Of a DNA stretch of 64,000 bases, positions 14,999 to 22,393 are shown piece by piece. The position numbers and the translations under genes were made by a program. Source of the DNA: Sphingobacterium sp. CZ-UAM (GTDB taxonomy: Bacteria > Bacteroidota > Bacteroidia > Sphingobacteriales > Sphingobacteriaceae); NCBI RefSeq assembly GCF_002000245.1, contig NZ_MTCM01000002.1, positions 682,001-746,000 on the forward strand. Direction: 5' to 3'. Position 1 is the first letter of the stretch. The number at the start of each line of letters is the position of its first letter. The notes beneath the pieces were generated by a model, which saw only the letters and a program-made list of their open reading frames with translations, was not told the origin of the DNA and did not search any database.

Positions 14999-16540
14999 AT
15001 GGACAAGGATATCCCATTACACCTACAGGAAATAGTATTTTCTTCCAGCGATTCCAACATAAGCAGAACCATTGGCAAACTTGTCAAAGAAGGAAAACTG
15101 AGGAAGATCGCACCGAAGATATATACCCCGAATCTGCAGGAAGAGCCGGAGGCTATTGTGTTTCGGAATAGGTTCAAGATCATCGGACATCTATATCCCG
15201 GTATTCTGCTCAGTCACCGCTCCGCGCTGGAATTTAAACCCACAGATACCGGTGATATGTTCCTAACTTATACCTATGATAGGAAGGTCAAGCTCCCGGG
15301 ACTTACATTGAATTTAATGCAGGGACAAGAGCCGCTCCCGGAAGATTTACTGTTTTCCGATGGACTCTATGTCTCAGGACAGGAACGTGCATTATTGGAG
15401 AACCTACAGGAATCGCGTAAAGTTGGCGGGGAGTCCAAAACATGGACAATTCCTCAGATAGAAGAAAAATTGGATCAGATTGTACGGGTCAAAGGTGAAC
15501 AGGGGCTAAATGAATTTCGGGATAGGGCAAGGGAAATCAGTGCCAGGCTGGGCATGGATAAGGAGTTCGAAAAGCTGAACCGATTGGTCGGTGCAATGTT
15601 GTCGACCAAGCCCTCGAGCATCTTGAAATCTTCGGTGGCCATTGCCCGGGCGTTTGGGCATCCCTATGATCCGGCACGGTTGGAACTCTTCGAAAAACTC
15701 TTTGTGGAATTGCAGCAGCGTGAGTTTGCAGATATATATGACGCAAACCAAACGCCCCGGGCATTCCGTAATTTTGCTTTCTACGAAGCCTATTTCTCTA
15801 ACTTCATCGAGGGGACCCGTTTTGAGGTAGAGGAGGCTCTGAGGATCATTGATAGCGGAAGGCCATTGCCTGCAAGGGGTGAAGATTCTCATGATATACT
15901 GGGAACTTACCAAATGGTCAGTAATCGCGGGGAAATGCAGGTTGTCCCCAAGAATTCTGATGAGCTCGTTCATATCCTTCGTTATCGACATAAGACCATG
16001 CTGACTGCCAGACCGGACAAAAATCCCGGCGAGTTCAAGGACCGTAATAACCGGGCCGGTGATACTGAATTTGTCGACCATGAGCTTGTCGGAGGTACAT
16101 TGGTACAGGGGTTTAATTTCTACAGAGCATTGAGGCACCCATTTGCCAGAGCCGCATTCATGATGTTTATGATCAGCGAGGTACATCCTTTTTTGGATGG
16201 AAATGGAAGATTGGCAAGAGTGATGATGAATGCTGAACTGACCAGCCAGGGACAGACCAAGATCATTATTCCAACCGTTTTCCGCGAAGATTACCTTGGC
16301 GCACTCAGACAATTGACACGCAGACAGCAGCCGGATACCTTTATACGGATGTTGCAGAGAGCACAGTTGTTCAGCGAAACGATTAAGGGAGAAGACCTGT
16401 CTGCCATGCAGCATGTGCTTGAAGCGAGTAACGCTTTCAGGGAGGACGACGGATATATTCTTCAGATTGCTACCCCGAACCGAAAGCCATGGGAGCAGGA
16501 TGACGATGGACAGGACAGGGGTAGTAGCCCCAGACGTTAA
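14999..16540 (+). CDS. Fic-domain protein with AbiEi-antitoxin-like N-terminus
   Basis: This 513-residue protein has an N-terminal ~130 residues (SRTIGKLVKEGKLRKIAPKI, PGILLSHRSALE) resembling the winged-helix and following domain of AbiEi-type antitoxins. The Fic core carries H396-PFLDGNGRLAR, a complete match to the catalytic motif HPFx(D/E)GNGRxxR that transfers AMP or related groups to protein hydroxyls. S267-NFIEG is the inhibitory (S/T)xxxE(G/N) helix, placed before the core, so this is a self-inhibited class II Fic protein. Fusion of a DNA-binding antitoxin-like part to Fic suggests self-regulation through the upstream repeat array. Targets are unknown. Confidence 0.85.
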   Translation: MDKDIPLHLQEIVFSSSDSNISRTIGKLVKEGKLRKIAPKIYTPNLQEEPEAIVFRNRFKIIGHLYPGILLSHRSALEFKPTDTGDMFLTYTYDRKVKLPGLTLNLMQGQEPLPEDLLFSDGLYVSGQERALLENLQESRKVGGESKTWTIPQIEEKLDQIVRVKGEQGLNEFRDRAREISARLGMDKEFEKLNRLVGAMLSTKPSSILKSSVAIARAFGHPYDPARLELFEKLFVELQQREFADIYDANQTPRAFRNFAFYEAYFSNFIEGTRFEVEEALRIIDSGRPLPARGEDSHDILGTYQMVSNRGEMQVVPKNSDELVHILRYRHKTMLTARPDKNPGEFKDRNNRAGDTEFVDHELVGGTLVQGFNFYRALRHPFARAAFMMFMISEVHPFLDGNGRLARVMMNAELTSQGQTKIIIPTVFREDYLGALRQLTRRQQPDTFIRMLQRAQLFSETIKGEDLSAMQHVLEASNAFREDDGYILQIATPNRKPWEQDDDGQDRGSSPRR

Positions 16541-17084
16541 TTTCTCATTACATTAAGTCCTGAGGAGAGAGTGTAACAGGTGATAAAGATATGGACCAAA
16601 ATTCCATATTTTAGCATTTTCAAGCACTCTATTGGGCTATTCTCAGCATTGGAAAGAAAAACCGAGTTGCGAAGATTTTTCTCCCTTTAGCCAGCGACTC
16701 CCCAAACGGGATGTCGCTGGCTAAAGGCAAGATGGTTTTCGGGGTACCCGAAAACACAACTTGCAGGTAACAAAACATGAGTAGGTTTTGTTGCATGAAC
16801 GAATCTCCGGTTGAATAACAACGAGATTCGATAGGCTGTGGGGCAAGCCTAATAGCCTATAAGCACGATTGCCCAATAGCTTATTTGGATAATAGCCTAT
16901 TAGACCAATAGCCTCCTCTGCCTGCATTCAATTGTAAATCTTAAGAGAACCGTCATTTCTTGAAAAATATTTACAGGGTAACTCTAGACCTTAATATCGT
17001 CTTTTATCTAAAATTGAAATAAAAAAGGCCCCCACCCCAAGGGATAGAGACCAAGTTCTCAGCCTTTAATTTAAATATATGGAT
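16541..17084. other. Non-coding stretch with a cluster of hairpins
   Basis: No convincing gene is seen. Between 16684 and 16930 lie at least five dyads in succession: a perfect 15-bp stem (16684-16727), GTTTTCGGG/CCCGAAAAC (16736-16756), AACAAAAC/GTTTTGTT (about 16770-16792), CGAATCTC/GAGATTCG (about 16800-16831) and GGGCAA/TTGCCC (about 16852-16885). Several AATAGCCTAT-like units follow up to 16915. Confidence 0.55.
16684..16727. repeat. Perfect 15-bp inverted repeat
   Basis: Arms CCTTTAGCCAGCGAC and GTCGCTGGCTAAAGG enclose a 14-nt loop. It could terminate the Fic transcript, though no T-run follows, or be part of the larger structured region. Confidence 0.65.
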
Positions 17085-17468
17085 CTATTTACTTCTTAAT
17101 TTTTCCTCCAATTCTGCGATAAGTTTGGATTGAATCTCTATCGTACGATCCTTTTCCTCAAGTAATTTTTCATATAATTTGATTTCATTTTCCGATTTAT
17201 CATTTATGGTCACATGTGAATTATTGAAACCTACTTTATTGTCCTTTATTTCACTAATATAAATGCTATCATCTGTATTAATTAAATCTTCAACTGGTAT
17301 ATCATAAACATTAGCAATTTGTTTTAATCTATCCAAATCTAGACGCGTAATTCCATTTTCAATTTTCTGCCAAGTTTTCACATGGATATGGAGGTTGTCC
17401 GCCATCTCTTGTTGCGTCATACCCTCAGCCTCTCTGAACCGTTTAATTTTTGATTGTATAGCTCCCAT
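17085..17468 (-). CDS. XRE-family transcriptional regulator
   Basis: This 127-residue protein has an N-terminal helix-turn-helix of the Cro/C1 type (KIKRFREAEGMTQQEMADNL, HVKTWQKIENGITRLDLDRL) covering residues 5-65. It ends in a coiled-coil-like tail (ENEIKLYEKLLEEKDRTIEI). The tail resembles those of the two XRE proteins at 18.2-19.0 kb, which also contain an LYERLL-type helix. A dyad AGTATC-N6-GATACT just upstream of its start is a likely self-operator. It is divergent from the candidate RNA gene. Confidence 0.85.
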   Translation of the reverse strand: MGAIQSKIKRFREAEGMTQQEMADNLHIHVKTWQKIENGITRLDLDRLKQIANVYDIPVEDLINTDDSIYISEIKDNKVGFNNSHVTINDKSENEIKLYEKLLEEKDRTIEIQSKLIAELEEKLRSK

Positions 17469-17501
17469 ATTTCTTACTTATTTATCTAAATAGACACTAA
17501 A

Positions 17502-17519
17502 AGTATCCTTAAAGATACT
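17502..17519. promoter_or_regulatory. Candidate operator dyad AGTATC-N6-GATACT
   Basis: A perfect 6+6 bp palindrome lies 34 nt upstream of the XRE gene start, and the unit TAAAAGTA recurs on its right side. Its size and place fit a Cro/C1-type repressor site. Confidence 0.5.
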
Positions 17520-17630
17520 AAAAGTAGGCGTAATTTTGAAATGCAAATTCCGACCTTTATAAAAGGTAAAATTCTTTTTAAAAATATATTGAATAAATGA
17601 AATATTAAAAAGTAGCAAAAAAAGAAATAT

Positions 17631-17638
17631 TATATTTG
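17631..17638 (+). promoter_or_regulatory. Bacteroidota -7 box TATATTTG
   Basis: This is a perfect match to TAnnTTTG, followed within about 10 nt by the first paired bases of the structured RNA. It places the transcript start near 17644. A clear -33 TTG is not seen. Confidence 0.55.
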
Positions 17639-17643
17639 CACTC

Positions 17644-17848
17644 TATAGAGGGTGTTCACAATAAAGAGCCTCGTCCAAGCAATGTAGGAAATTTCAAGGA
17701 CGCGAGGGGTAAGTGGACACCCGACACCAAGGCATTTGCGTTGGGTCGGGGCACTTATTGGTTGCGTCTAGAGTGATCTTCGGGTCACTCCCCATTCCTA
17801 CATGGGAGCTTGGACAATTCAATATGCCCCGACCTAACGTTTTTTTTG
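17644..17848 (+). ncRNA. Candidate structured RNA, about 200 nt
   Basis: No protein frame explains this stretch, but it is full of complementary segments. A closing stem pairs 17673-17680 with 17808-17815 (GTCCAAGC) and 17682-17690 with 17795-17803 (ATGTAGGAA). Inside are a 10-bp hairpin with one bulge (17720-17750) and an 8-bp hairpin with a UUCG tetraloop (17771-17790). Two further pairings cross the closing stem: 17650-17659 with 17713-17722, and 17669-17676 with 17698-17707, so pseudoknots or alternative folds are likely. GGTCGGGGC (17744-17752) can pair with GCCCCGACC (17826-17834), followed shortly by eight Ts (17840-17847), like a terminator. The promoter box lies at 17631. I see no match to tmRNA, RNase P, SRP or known riboswitch cores. 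Confidence 0.6.
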
Positions 17849-18231
17849 ATCGGTGCTGAAATGGCTCAAAACTTGATGAGCCATGAATTACAAAAAACAA
17901 TTACTTCAAAATTTAATCTGTCCACCGGAATAACCCTACGGATACCTATATACCGTCCCTTCTATCCCGGCCGAATCCTTCACAAATTTTCCAAGGGACA
18001 GGGACGATTATTTTTATAGTTATAAGCCAGAACAAACCAATTTTCCATCGAAAAATTCTCTGGAAAACGCAGAACGGAAACTTTATACCATTTTGCTCCA
18101 GTGATTTTTCGACCATATACAGACTGGTTTATGACCATTCTAATAATTAATAAATTACTTTTTTAAATCGGGAATTTATAAGAGAAATACTTGTTAAGTA
18201 TTTGTGCTATTACAGAACATTAAACGAACAC
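17849..18231. other. Non-coding leader region before XRE tandem
   Basis: Contains an 8-bp perfect hairpin ATGGCTCA/TGAGCCAT at 17861-17884 and otherwise no gene or motif I can support. Confidence 0.45.
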
Positions 18232-18597
18232 ATGGAGCAAATAATTCATATCGGAAGTAAGATCAGACGGGCCAGAGAGCTAAGGGGGATCAAACAAGAA
18301 GTATTGGCCAATGAACTTGGCATAAGCCAGTCGGCAATATCAGTTATCGAGCAGAGTGAGTACATCGATGAGAACAAGCTACAGCGTATAGCAGAGGTAT
18401 TGGACGTCAGTGCAAAGGCAATCATCAATTTCAGCGAAGAAGCACTCGTGTTCCATATCCAGTGTATGTATGATAATATGATGGCACGCACCTATAATTT
18501 TAAATCCAGTTACAACCCTCTGGACAAGGTTATCGAACTCTACGAGCGCCTTTTGGAAAGCGAAAGGGAAAAGAAACGATTCATGAACAAAGATTAA
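18232..18597 (+). CDS. XRE-family transcriptional regulator
   Basis: The start is placed at the ATG at 18232 (MEQIIHIGSKIRRARELRGI), because the HTH begins there; an in-frame ATG 30 nt upstream adds an unlikely tail. The 121-residue product has a Cro/C1 HTH (KQEVLANELGISQSAISVIE) and a C-terminal helix YNPLDKVIELYERLLESERE. It is followed after 4 nt by a second gene of the same architecture, so the two are co-transcribed and paralogous. Its target may be the element's own promoters. Confidence 0.85.
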   Translation: MEQIIHIGSKIRRARELRGIKQEVLANELGISQSAISVIEQSEYIDENKLQRIAEVLDVSAKAIINFSEEALVFHIQCMYDNMMARTYNFKSSYNPLDKVIELYERLLESEREKKRFMNKD

Positions 18598-18601
18598 AGT
18601 A

Positions 18602-18988
18602 ATGGAAACTACGAGAGGTGTAAGAACTATTTCTAATGGAGAAAGGATCGAACAGATCAGAAAGTTAATGGGCATGAGCCAGACAGAGCTTGGGCGAAGA
18701 TTAGGTGTCAGTAAGCAGGCTATATCCAAAATGGAACGCGCCAAAAACATTAGACAAGAGAAGTTCGCAAGGATAGCTCATGCATTGAACCTATCTGAAG
18801 ATATCATTGAAAGTTTCAGTCAGGACAAGCTAATACTGCAAATAGAAAACATGTTTAGCATTTCAACAGTCTACACAAACAATTTAAATTGTCAGCACAA
18901 TGCCTTTGACAAGGTAATCGAGCTCTATGAACGGCTACTCCAGCTCGAAAGAGATAAAGTAAAGATTCTGAGAAATAAACTCAGATAA
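18602..18988 (+). CDS. XRE-family transcriptional regulator, paralogue
   Basis: This 128-residue protein has the HTH segment RKLMGMSQTELGRRLGVSKQ, then AISKMERAKNIRQEKFARIA. The C-terminal half parallels the preceding gene, ending FDKVIELYERLLQLERDK. Tandem regulators with a common dimerisation-like helix may form hetero-oligomers. The short gap (4 nt) indicates one operon. No other domain is visible. Confidence 0.85.
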   Translation: METTRGVRTISNGERIEQIRKLMGMSQTELGRRLGVSKQAISKMERAKNIRQEKFARIAHALNLSEDIIESFSQDKLILQIENMFSISTVYTNNLNCQHNAFDKVIELYERLLQLERDKVKILRNKLR

Positions 18989-19172
18989 AACAAGACTGTT
19001 CAATTTTAGCAAATAAATGACATGCGGAACAATTTTTTGCTCATATAACAGATAGGATGGAATATACTTAAAATCAAAATGTTTCATGATTTAACTCCAT
19101 TGTGCGTCTGTGAGATAATTTAGAAACGTTATTTCCCGGACTTCGATGTCTGTAACCTCTACAGGATAACTC

Positions 19173-19202
19173 AAAGTGCAGATTCTTATTGATCTGCACT
19201 TT
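19173..19202. terminator. Hairpin AAAGTGCAGAT/ATCTGCACTTT
   Basis: A perfect 11-bp stem with an 8-nt loop between the converging XRE operon and the minus-strand 19209-19679 gene. It probably ends one or both transcripts. Confidence 0.6.
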
Positions 19203-19208
19203 AAAATC

Positions 19209-19679
19209 TTAAAAGTCGAAATTATCCATAATCTCCTTAATTTTAGACTCATTGGGAAAGGAGAATTTTATCATGCACCCATAAACAATACATTTATATA
19301 CAGATAATCTTGTAGTCCTACCGAGCATTTGAAAAGTTCTCAATTTTCTTCTGAGCTCAATAACTGGAACAGAATCTACCAGATAAGGCTCCGCTTCCTG
19401 TATATACCCTTCCTGGTTAAAATAGCGGACGGGCTCATCGAAAAATATGGTTTCGTCAGTAACTATGGTAACCATCGTGATCTGAGGTGAAATTGAAACC
19501 TGTACATTTTTAAAAATATGTTTTCCGACCTGCATACTTTTGAAATTGTATATATTTCCAAGTTCTTCGGTATATACCTGATCTTTCAGATTAACTCCAC
19601 TGAAATCCTGGTTTTTTATTATCGATCTAAATAAGGGATGGCCCTCTAAAAGAGTTAAAAAATGTTCATTATTTTCCAT
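19209..19679 (-). CDS. Cytoplasmic partner protein of lipoprotein D, unknown function
   Basis: The start is the ATG at 19679 (MENNEHFLTLLEGHPLFRSI), 4 nt after the stop of lipoprotein D; an AGGAGGG sequence lies inside the upstream gene's end at the right distance, a strong ribosome site for this phylum. The upstream TTG in the same frame is therefore not used. The ~156-residue product has no signal peptide; it contains VGKHIFKNVQVSISPQITMV and a basic stretch ELRRKLRTFQMLGRTTRL. I recognise no family. Position and coupling suggest an immunity or chaperone role for the preceding effector-like protein, by analogy only. Confidence 0.65.
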   Translation of the reverse strand: MENNEHFLTLLEGHPLFRSIIKNQDFSGVNLKDQVYTEELGNIYNFKSMQVGKHIFKNVQVSISPQITMVTIVTDETIFFDEPVRYFNQEGYIQEAEPYLVDSVPVIELRRKLRTFQMLGRTTRLSVYKCIVYGCMIKFSFPNESKIKEIMDNFDF

Positions 19680-19683
19680 AAGA

Positions 19684-20580
19684 TTAACACCCTCCTGCAC
19701 CAAATATTGACTTGCTGTATTCTCTAATTGATGTTGTGTTGTAATTATTCTTAAATGTTACTCTACCTCCAACAGTTTTCATTTCATAATTCAGGATGCC
19801 CATAAATCTTTTGAACAATAATTCCAGTTCAACACCATTTTTTGGAGGTGGCGAGTTTTCTATCTGACTTTCCAGCGCATTTTCAGCTCGGTCTTTTAGT
19901 TCTGCCGTTAAAATTGCTGCTGCTCTGGCAGTAATCATGTCATCATTGTCACGCATTCTAGGGAACTCAAAGTACACGGTTCTATCGAATGTTGCGCGAA
20001 AATAATCTACCTGAACCTGCCCCTTCAAATTTACCCATTCTGTAGTAAAATCAAATCTTAAATCTGTTACGCCACAGACCTGGTAATCACCACCTGCAAC
20101 AGGTTCATATGCAAAACTGGCACAGTTTGACTTTAGATCCGGATCTCTCTCTCCGTTGTATTCAACACTGATTCCCCCTTCCTCGTAACCTTCAACTCCT
20201 GTACCGCCCCCTGCCCCCGTTCCGGTTGTTCCTCCATCGGAACTGTATTGATCGAAATCGTAAAATAATGGTATATTACTTTGCCAGGGATCCATAAGTG
20301 TCCAAGGTGTTGTAGATCCGTATACTTGAACTTCTGGTAAAGTGCCTCCAACTTTTGTACCGGAAGGACAATCAAACTCACTTGGAGTATCGCCATCATA
20401 TTCAATTGGTCTACCATACTCGTCAACAAAAGGATAACCTGGCCAGCATGCTAATTTCTTAACTTTAGGTTTTTGTTGTGCCTGGTCATCTTTTTGACAA
20501 CTATTGAACACGAATAGAAATGCAGTAGAAATTACTACAAATGTTTTAAAAGTACTTCTGAGATTGGTTCTCTGTTTCAT
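19684..20580 (-). CDS. Modular lipoprotein D: unique body with the LPEVQVYG junction
   Basis: This 298-residue protein has a signal peptide and a lipobox ending FNSCQKDDQ; QKDD after the Cys is the classical surface-export signal seen in Bacteroidota. The N-terminal part (WPGYPFVDEYGRPIEYDGDT) differs from lipoproteins A-C, but the junction GGTLPEVQVYG corresponds to GGELPEVVVT and ELPVVDVYPPG, and a Gly/Thr-rich linker follows (GGTTGTGAGGGTGVEG). The C-terminal ~140 residues are unique (VQVDYFRATFDRTVYFEFPR) without recognisable catalytic residues. It carries the same promoter motif and is tightly coupled to a small downstream gene. Divergent to it lies the S41 lipoprotein under another copy of the motif. 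Confidence 0.7.
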   Translation of the reverse strand: MKQRTNLRSTFKTFVVISTAFLFVFNSCQKDDQAQQKPKVKKLACWPGYPFVDEYGRPIEYDGDTPSEFDCPSGTKVGGTLPEVQVYGSTTPWTLMDPWQSNIPLFYDFDQYSSDGGTTGTGAGGGTGVEGYEEGGISVEYNGERDPDLKSNCASFAYEPVAGGDYQVCGVTDLRFDFTTEWVNLKGQVQVDYFRATFDRTVYFEFPRMRDNDDMITARAAAILTAELKDRAENALESQIENSPPPKNGVELELLFKRFMGILNYEMKTVGGRVTFKNNYNTTSIREYSKSIFGAGGC

Positions 20581-20662
20581 TTTGTTGTTAATAATTATGT
20601 TTAACTGCTAGTAATTAACTTAGGTCAAAGTTGATCTTAGTCTAACTTAACATCGGATATAA

Positions 20663-20687
20663 GACGGTTGAAACTTTAAATTGTCCC
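20663..20687 (-). promoter_or_regulatory. ECF-sigma-like promoter motif of lipoprotein D
   Basis: The minus strand reads GGGACA, 12 nt, AACCGTC, 83 nt from the ATG. It is divergent from the copy at 20785-20809, about 100 bp away. Confidence 0.6.
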
Positions 20688-20784
20688 AAAGTTTCTGAAA
20701 GTACTTTTTCTAAATATTCTAGCAATGGAAGGCTTGTTTTTATTTTGATTAGATAGCTTATAGATAAATTATGATACAAATTTT

Positions 20785-20809
20785 GGGACAAATTGATATT
20801 CTAACCGTC
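20785..20809 (+). promoter_or_regulatory. ECF-sigma-like promoter motif of the S41 lipoprotein
   Basis: The plus strand reads GGGACA, 12 nt, AACCGTC. Transcription would start near 20816-20818, which excludes the in-frame TTG at 20814 as a start codon and supports the ATG at 20859. Confidence 0.6.
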
Positions 20810-20858
20810 ATAATTGGAGATAGAAAATAATAGTCCGCTACAGTTAAAAAGGTGTATC

Positions 20859-22139
20859 ATGCTAATTAAACAACTAAAGTCCAAATGGATAATCAAAAGT
20901 AGTTTTATCATATTTCCAATTTGGTGTCTCTCGGCTTGTAAGAAAAGTAATGACGAAAGTATATCACCTAATATATCTCCAACAACGGGAACTCGTACCG
21001 AATTTACTTTAGATTCTATATTTTTGTATGCAAAGGAAATCTATTTATGGCAAGATGCTCTACCAGATTATGCTACTTTTAGCCCTAGGACTAGGTATGC
21101 TGGTATATTTTCAGATCTGGCCGCATTTCAAAAAGAGCTCTATGATATCACACAGTATAAGTTAAATGCAAATGGAATACCTTACGAAAAATCTCTTTTG
21201 GGAGAATATCCTCGTTATTCCTCGATCGGACTGAGTAATACTTCTTCTGCAGTTGTGGCTTCTATTACTGCAACTAAGCAATCTCAAGATCAATTGCAGG
21301 CAGCCTCTATAGATTTGGGAAAAGTCAGTTATTTAGACATTGACGCGTTTGTAGATCTCGATGATATAAAACCAAGATTAGATAACATGTTTAGTGGTTA
21401 TGCTGTAAATAACATCGAAACGTTAATCATTGATCTGCGCAATAATCGAGGTGGGCATGTAGAAACTGTAGAATATCTAGCGAACCTGATTGCTCCCAGT
21501 ACGATCAATGGAAAAATTATGTTTTCAGAACTGTGTAATCCGATACTGCGCTCAGGAAATGCCAAGATATTAAAAAATCAACCTTATCTAGAAGAAGGTA
21601 AACCAGTGAAATACAAGGATCGATTTGCTACTTTAGCTGATATTGACTTCTCAGAGGAAGAAAATACTACGAAATTTAAGAAAGAAGGTAAATTGGAAAC
21701 AATTAAAAAAATATATTTTATTGTAAACAACCAAACGGCATCTGCTAGTGAACTGCTGATCAGTTGCTTTAAGCCCCACATCCCGATTAGGCTGGTTGGC
21801 CAAAGAACCTATGGCAAACCTGTGGTTTTTTTTCCAATCAATATCGATAAATTCAAGGTAAATATGATAAGCTTTCTACTCCGTAACGCAGATGGTTGGT
21901 CTGCTTACTTTGATGGGATGAAACCAGATATTTCTGTATCACCTGACTCTCCAACGGATAGAACAGAAACATTTCTCACAGCAATATTAAACGACTTCAC
22001 GATGAAACTAGCACAAAAGACCACCAAGCCCCCATTAAAGGCAATTGTAAAAGCTGGTTTGGATAGCGCAAATGATGGTCAGAATCAAAACGGTCAAATT
22101 ATTCCTTTGATTAAAAAACATTATAAATTAAAGAAATAG
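20859..22139 (+). CDS. S41-family peptidase lipoprotein without an obvious PDZ domain
   Basis: The start is the ATG at 20859 (MLIKQLKSKWIIKSSFIIFP), giving a signal peptide with lipobox CLSACKKSN. The ~426-residue product matches C-terminal-processing (S41) peptidases: TLIIDLRNNRGGH, then NQTASASELLISCF with the nucleophilic Ser and RTYGKPVVFF with the catalytic Lys. The usual PDZ domain between the N-terminal cap and the core is not visible; the chain goes from GLSNTSSAVVASITATK straight to VSYLDIDAF. It belongs to the same motif set as the modular lipoproteins and is divergent from lipoprotein D, so it may process or degrade surface proteins in the same response. Confidence 0.8.
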   Translation: MLIKQLKSKWIIKSSFIIFPIWCLSACKKSNDESISPNISPTTGTRTEFTLDSIFLYAKEIYLWQDALPDYATFSPRTRYAGIFSDLAAFQKELYDITQYKLNANGIPYEKSLLGEYPRYSSIGLSNTSSAVVASITATKQSQDQLQAASIDLGKVSYLDIDAFVDLDDIKPRLDNMFSGYAVNNIETLIIDLRNNRGGHVETVEYLANLIAPSTINGKIMFSELCNPILRSGNAKILKNQPYLEEGKPVKYKDRFATLADIDFSEEENTTKFKKEGKLETIKKIYFIVNNQTASASELLISCFKPHIPIRLVGQRTYGKPVVFFPINIDKFKVNMISFLLRNADGWSAYFDGMKPDISVSPDSPTDRTETFLTAILNDFTMKLAQKTTKPPLKAIVKAGLDSANDGQNQNGQIIPLIKKHYKLKK

Positions 22140-22331
22140 GAACCTAAATCCACATTTAGATTGTAATAGTAGTAGCTATTATATGTGCAATACCAACAGA
22201 TTCATTATAGGTATAGAAATCTCTTTATGTAGATATTGCTGAACGATCTCAACTTATTTGCTTTTTAAAACGCGTCATACATCTCTATTGGGAATAGTTG
22301 TTGATGTAATTATGGTAGGCATGTATGCATT

Positions 22332-22370
22332 AAATTGGGTGGCGATATATGGGATATCACTACCCAATTT
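22332..22370. terminator. Bidirectional hairpin AAATTGGGT/ACCCAATTT
   Basis: A 9-bp stem with an inner GATAT/ATATC pair, followed by TTATT on the plus strand. It lies between the converging S41 and integrase genes. Confidence 0.6.
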
Positions 22371-22393
22371 TTATTGATATCAAGTTGCCTGCT

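Noticed and set aside
15506-16414. Minus-strand open frame of 302 codons
   Set aside because: It is fully antisense to the Fic gene with its complete catalytic motif; composition (Cys/His/Gln-rich) is that of a shadow.
17644-17848. Known RNA classes (tmRNA, RNase P, SRP, 6S) for the structured stretch
   Set aside because: None of their conserved core sequences is visible and the helices do not follow their order.
20814-20858. Longer start (TTG at 20814) for the S41 lipoprotein
   Set aside because: It would place the start before or at the inferred transcript start and ahead of a proper signal peptide; the ATG at 20859 is preferred.
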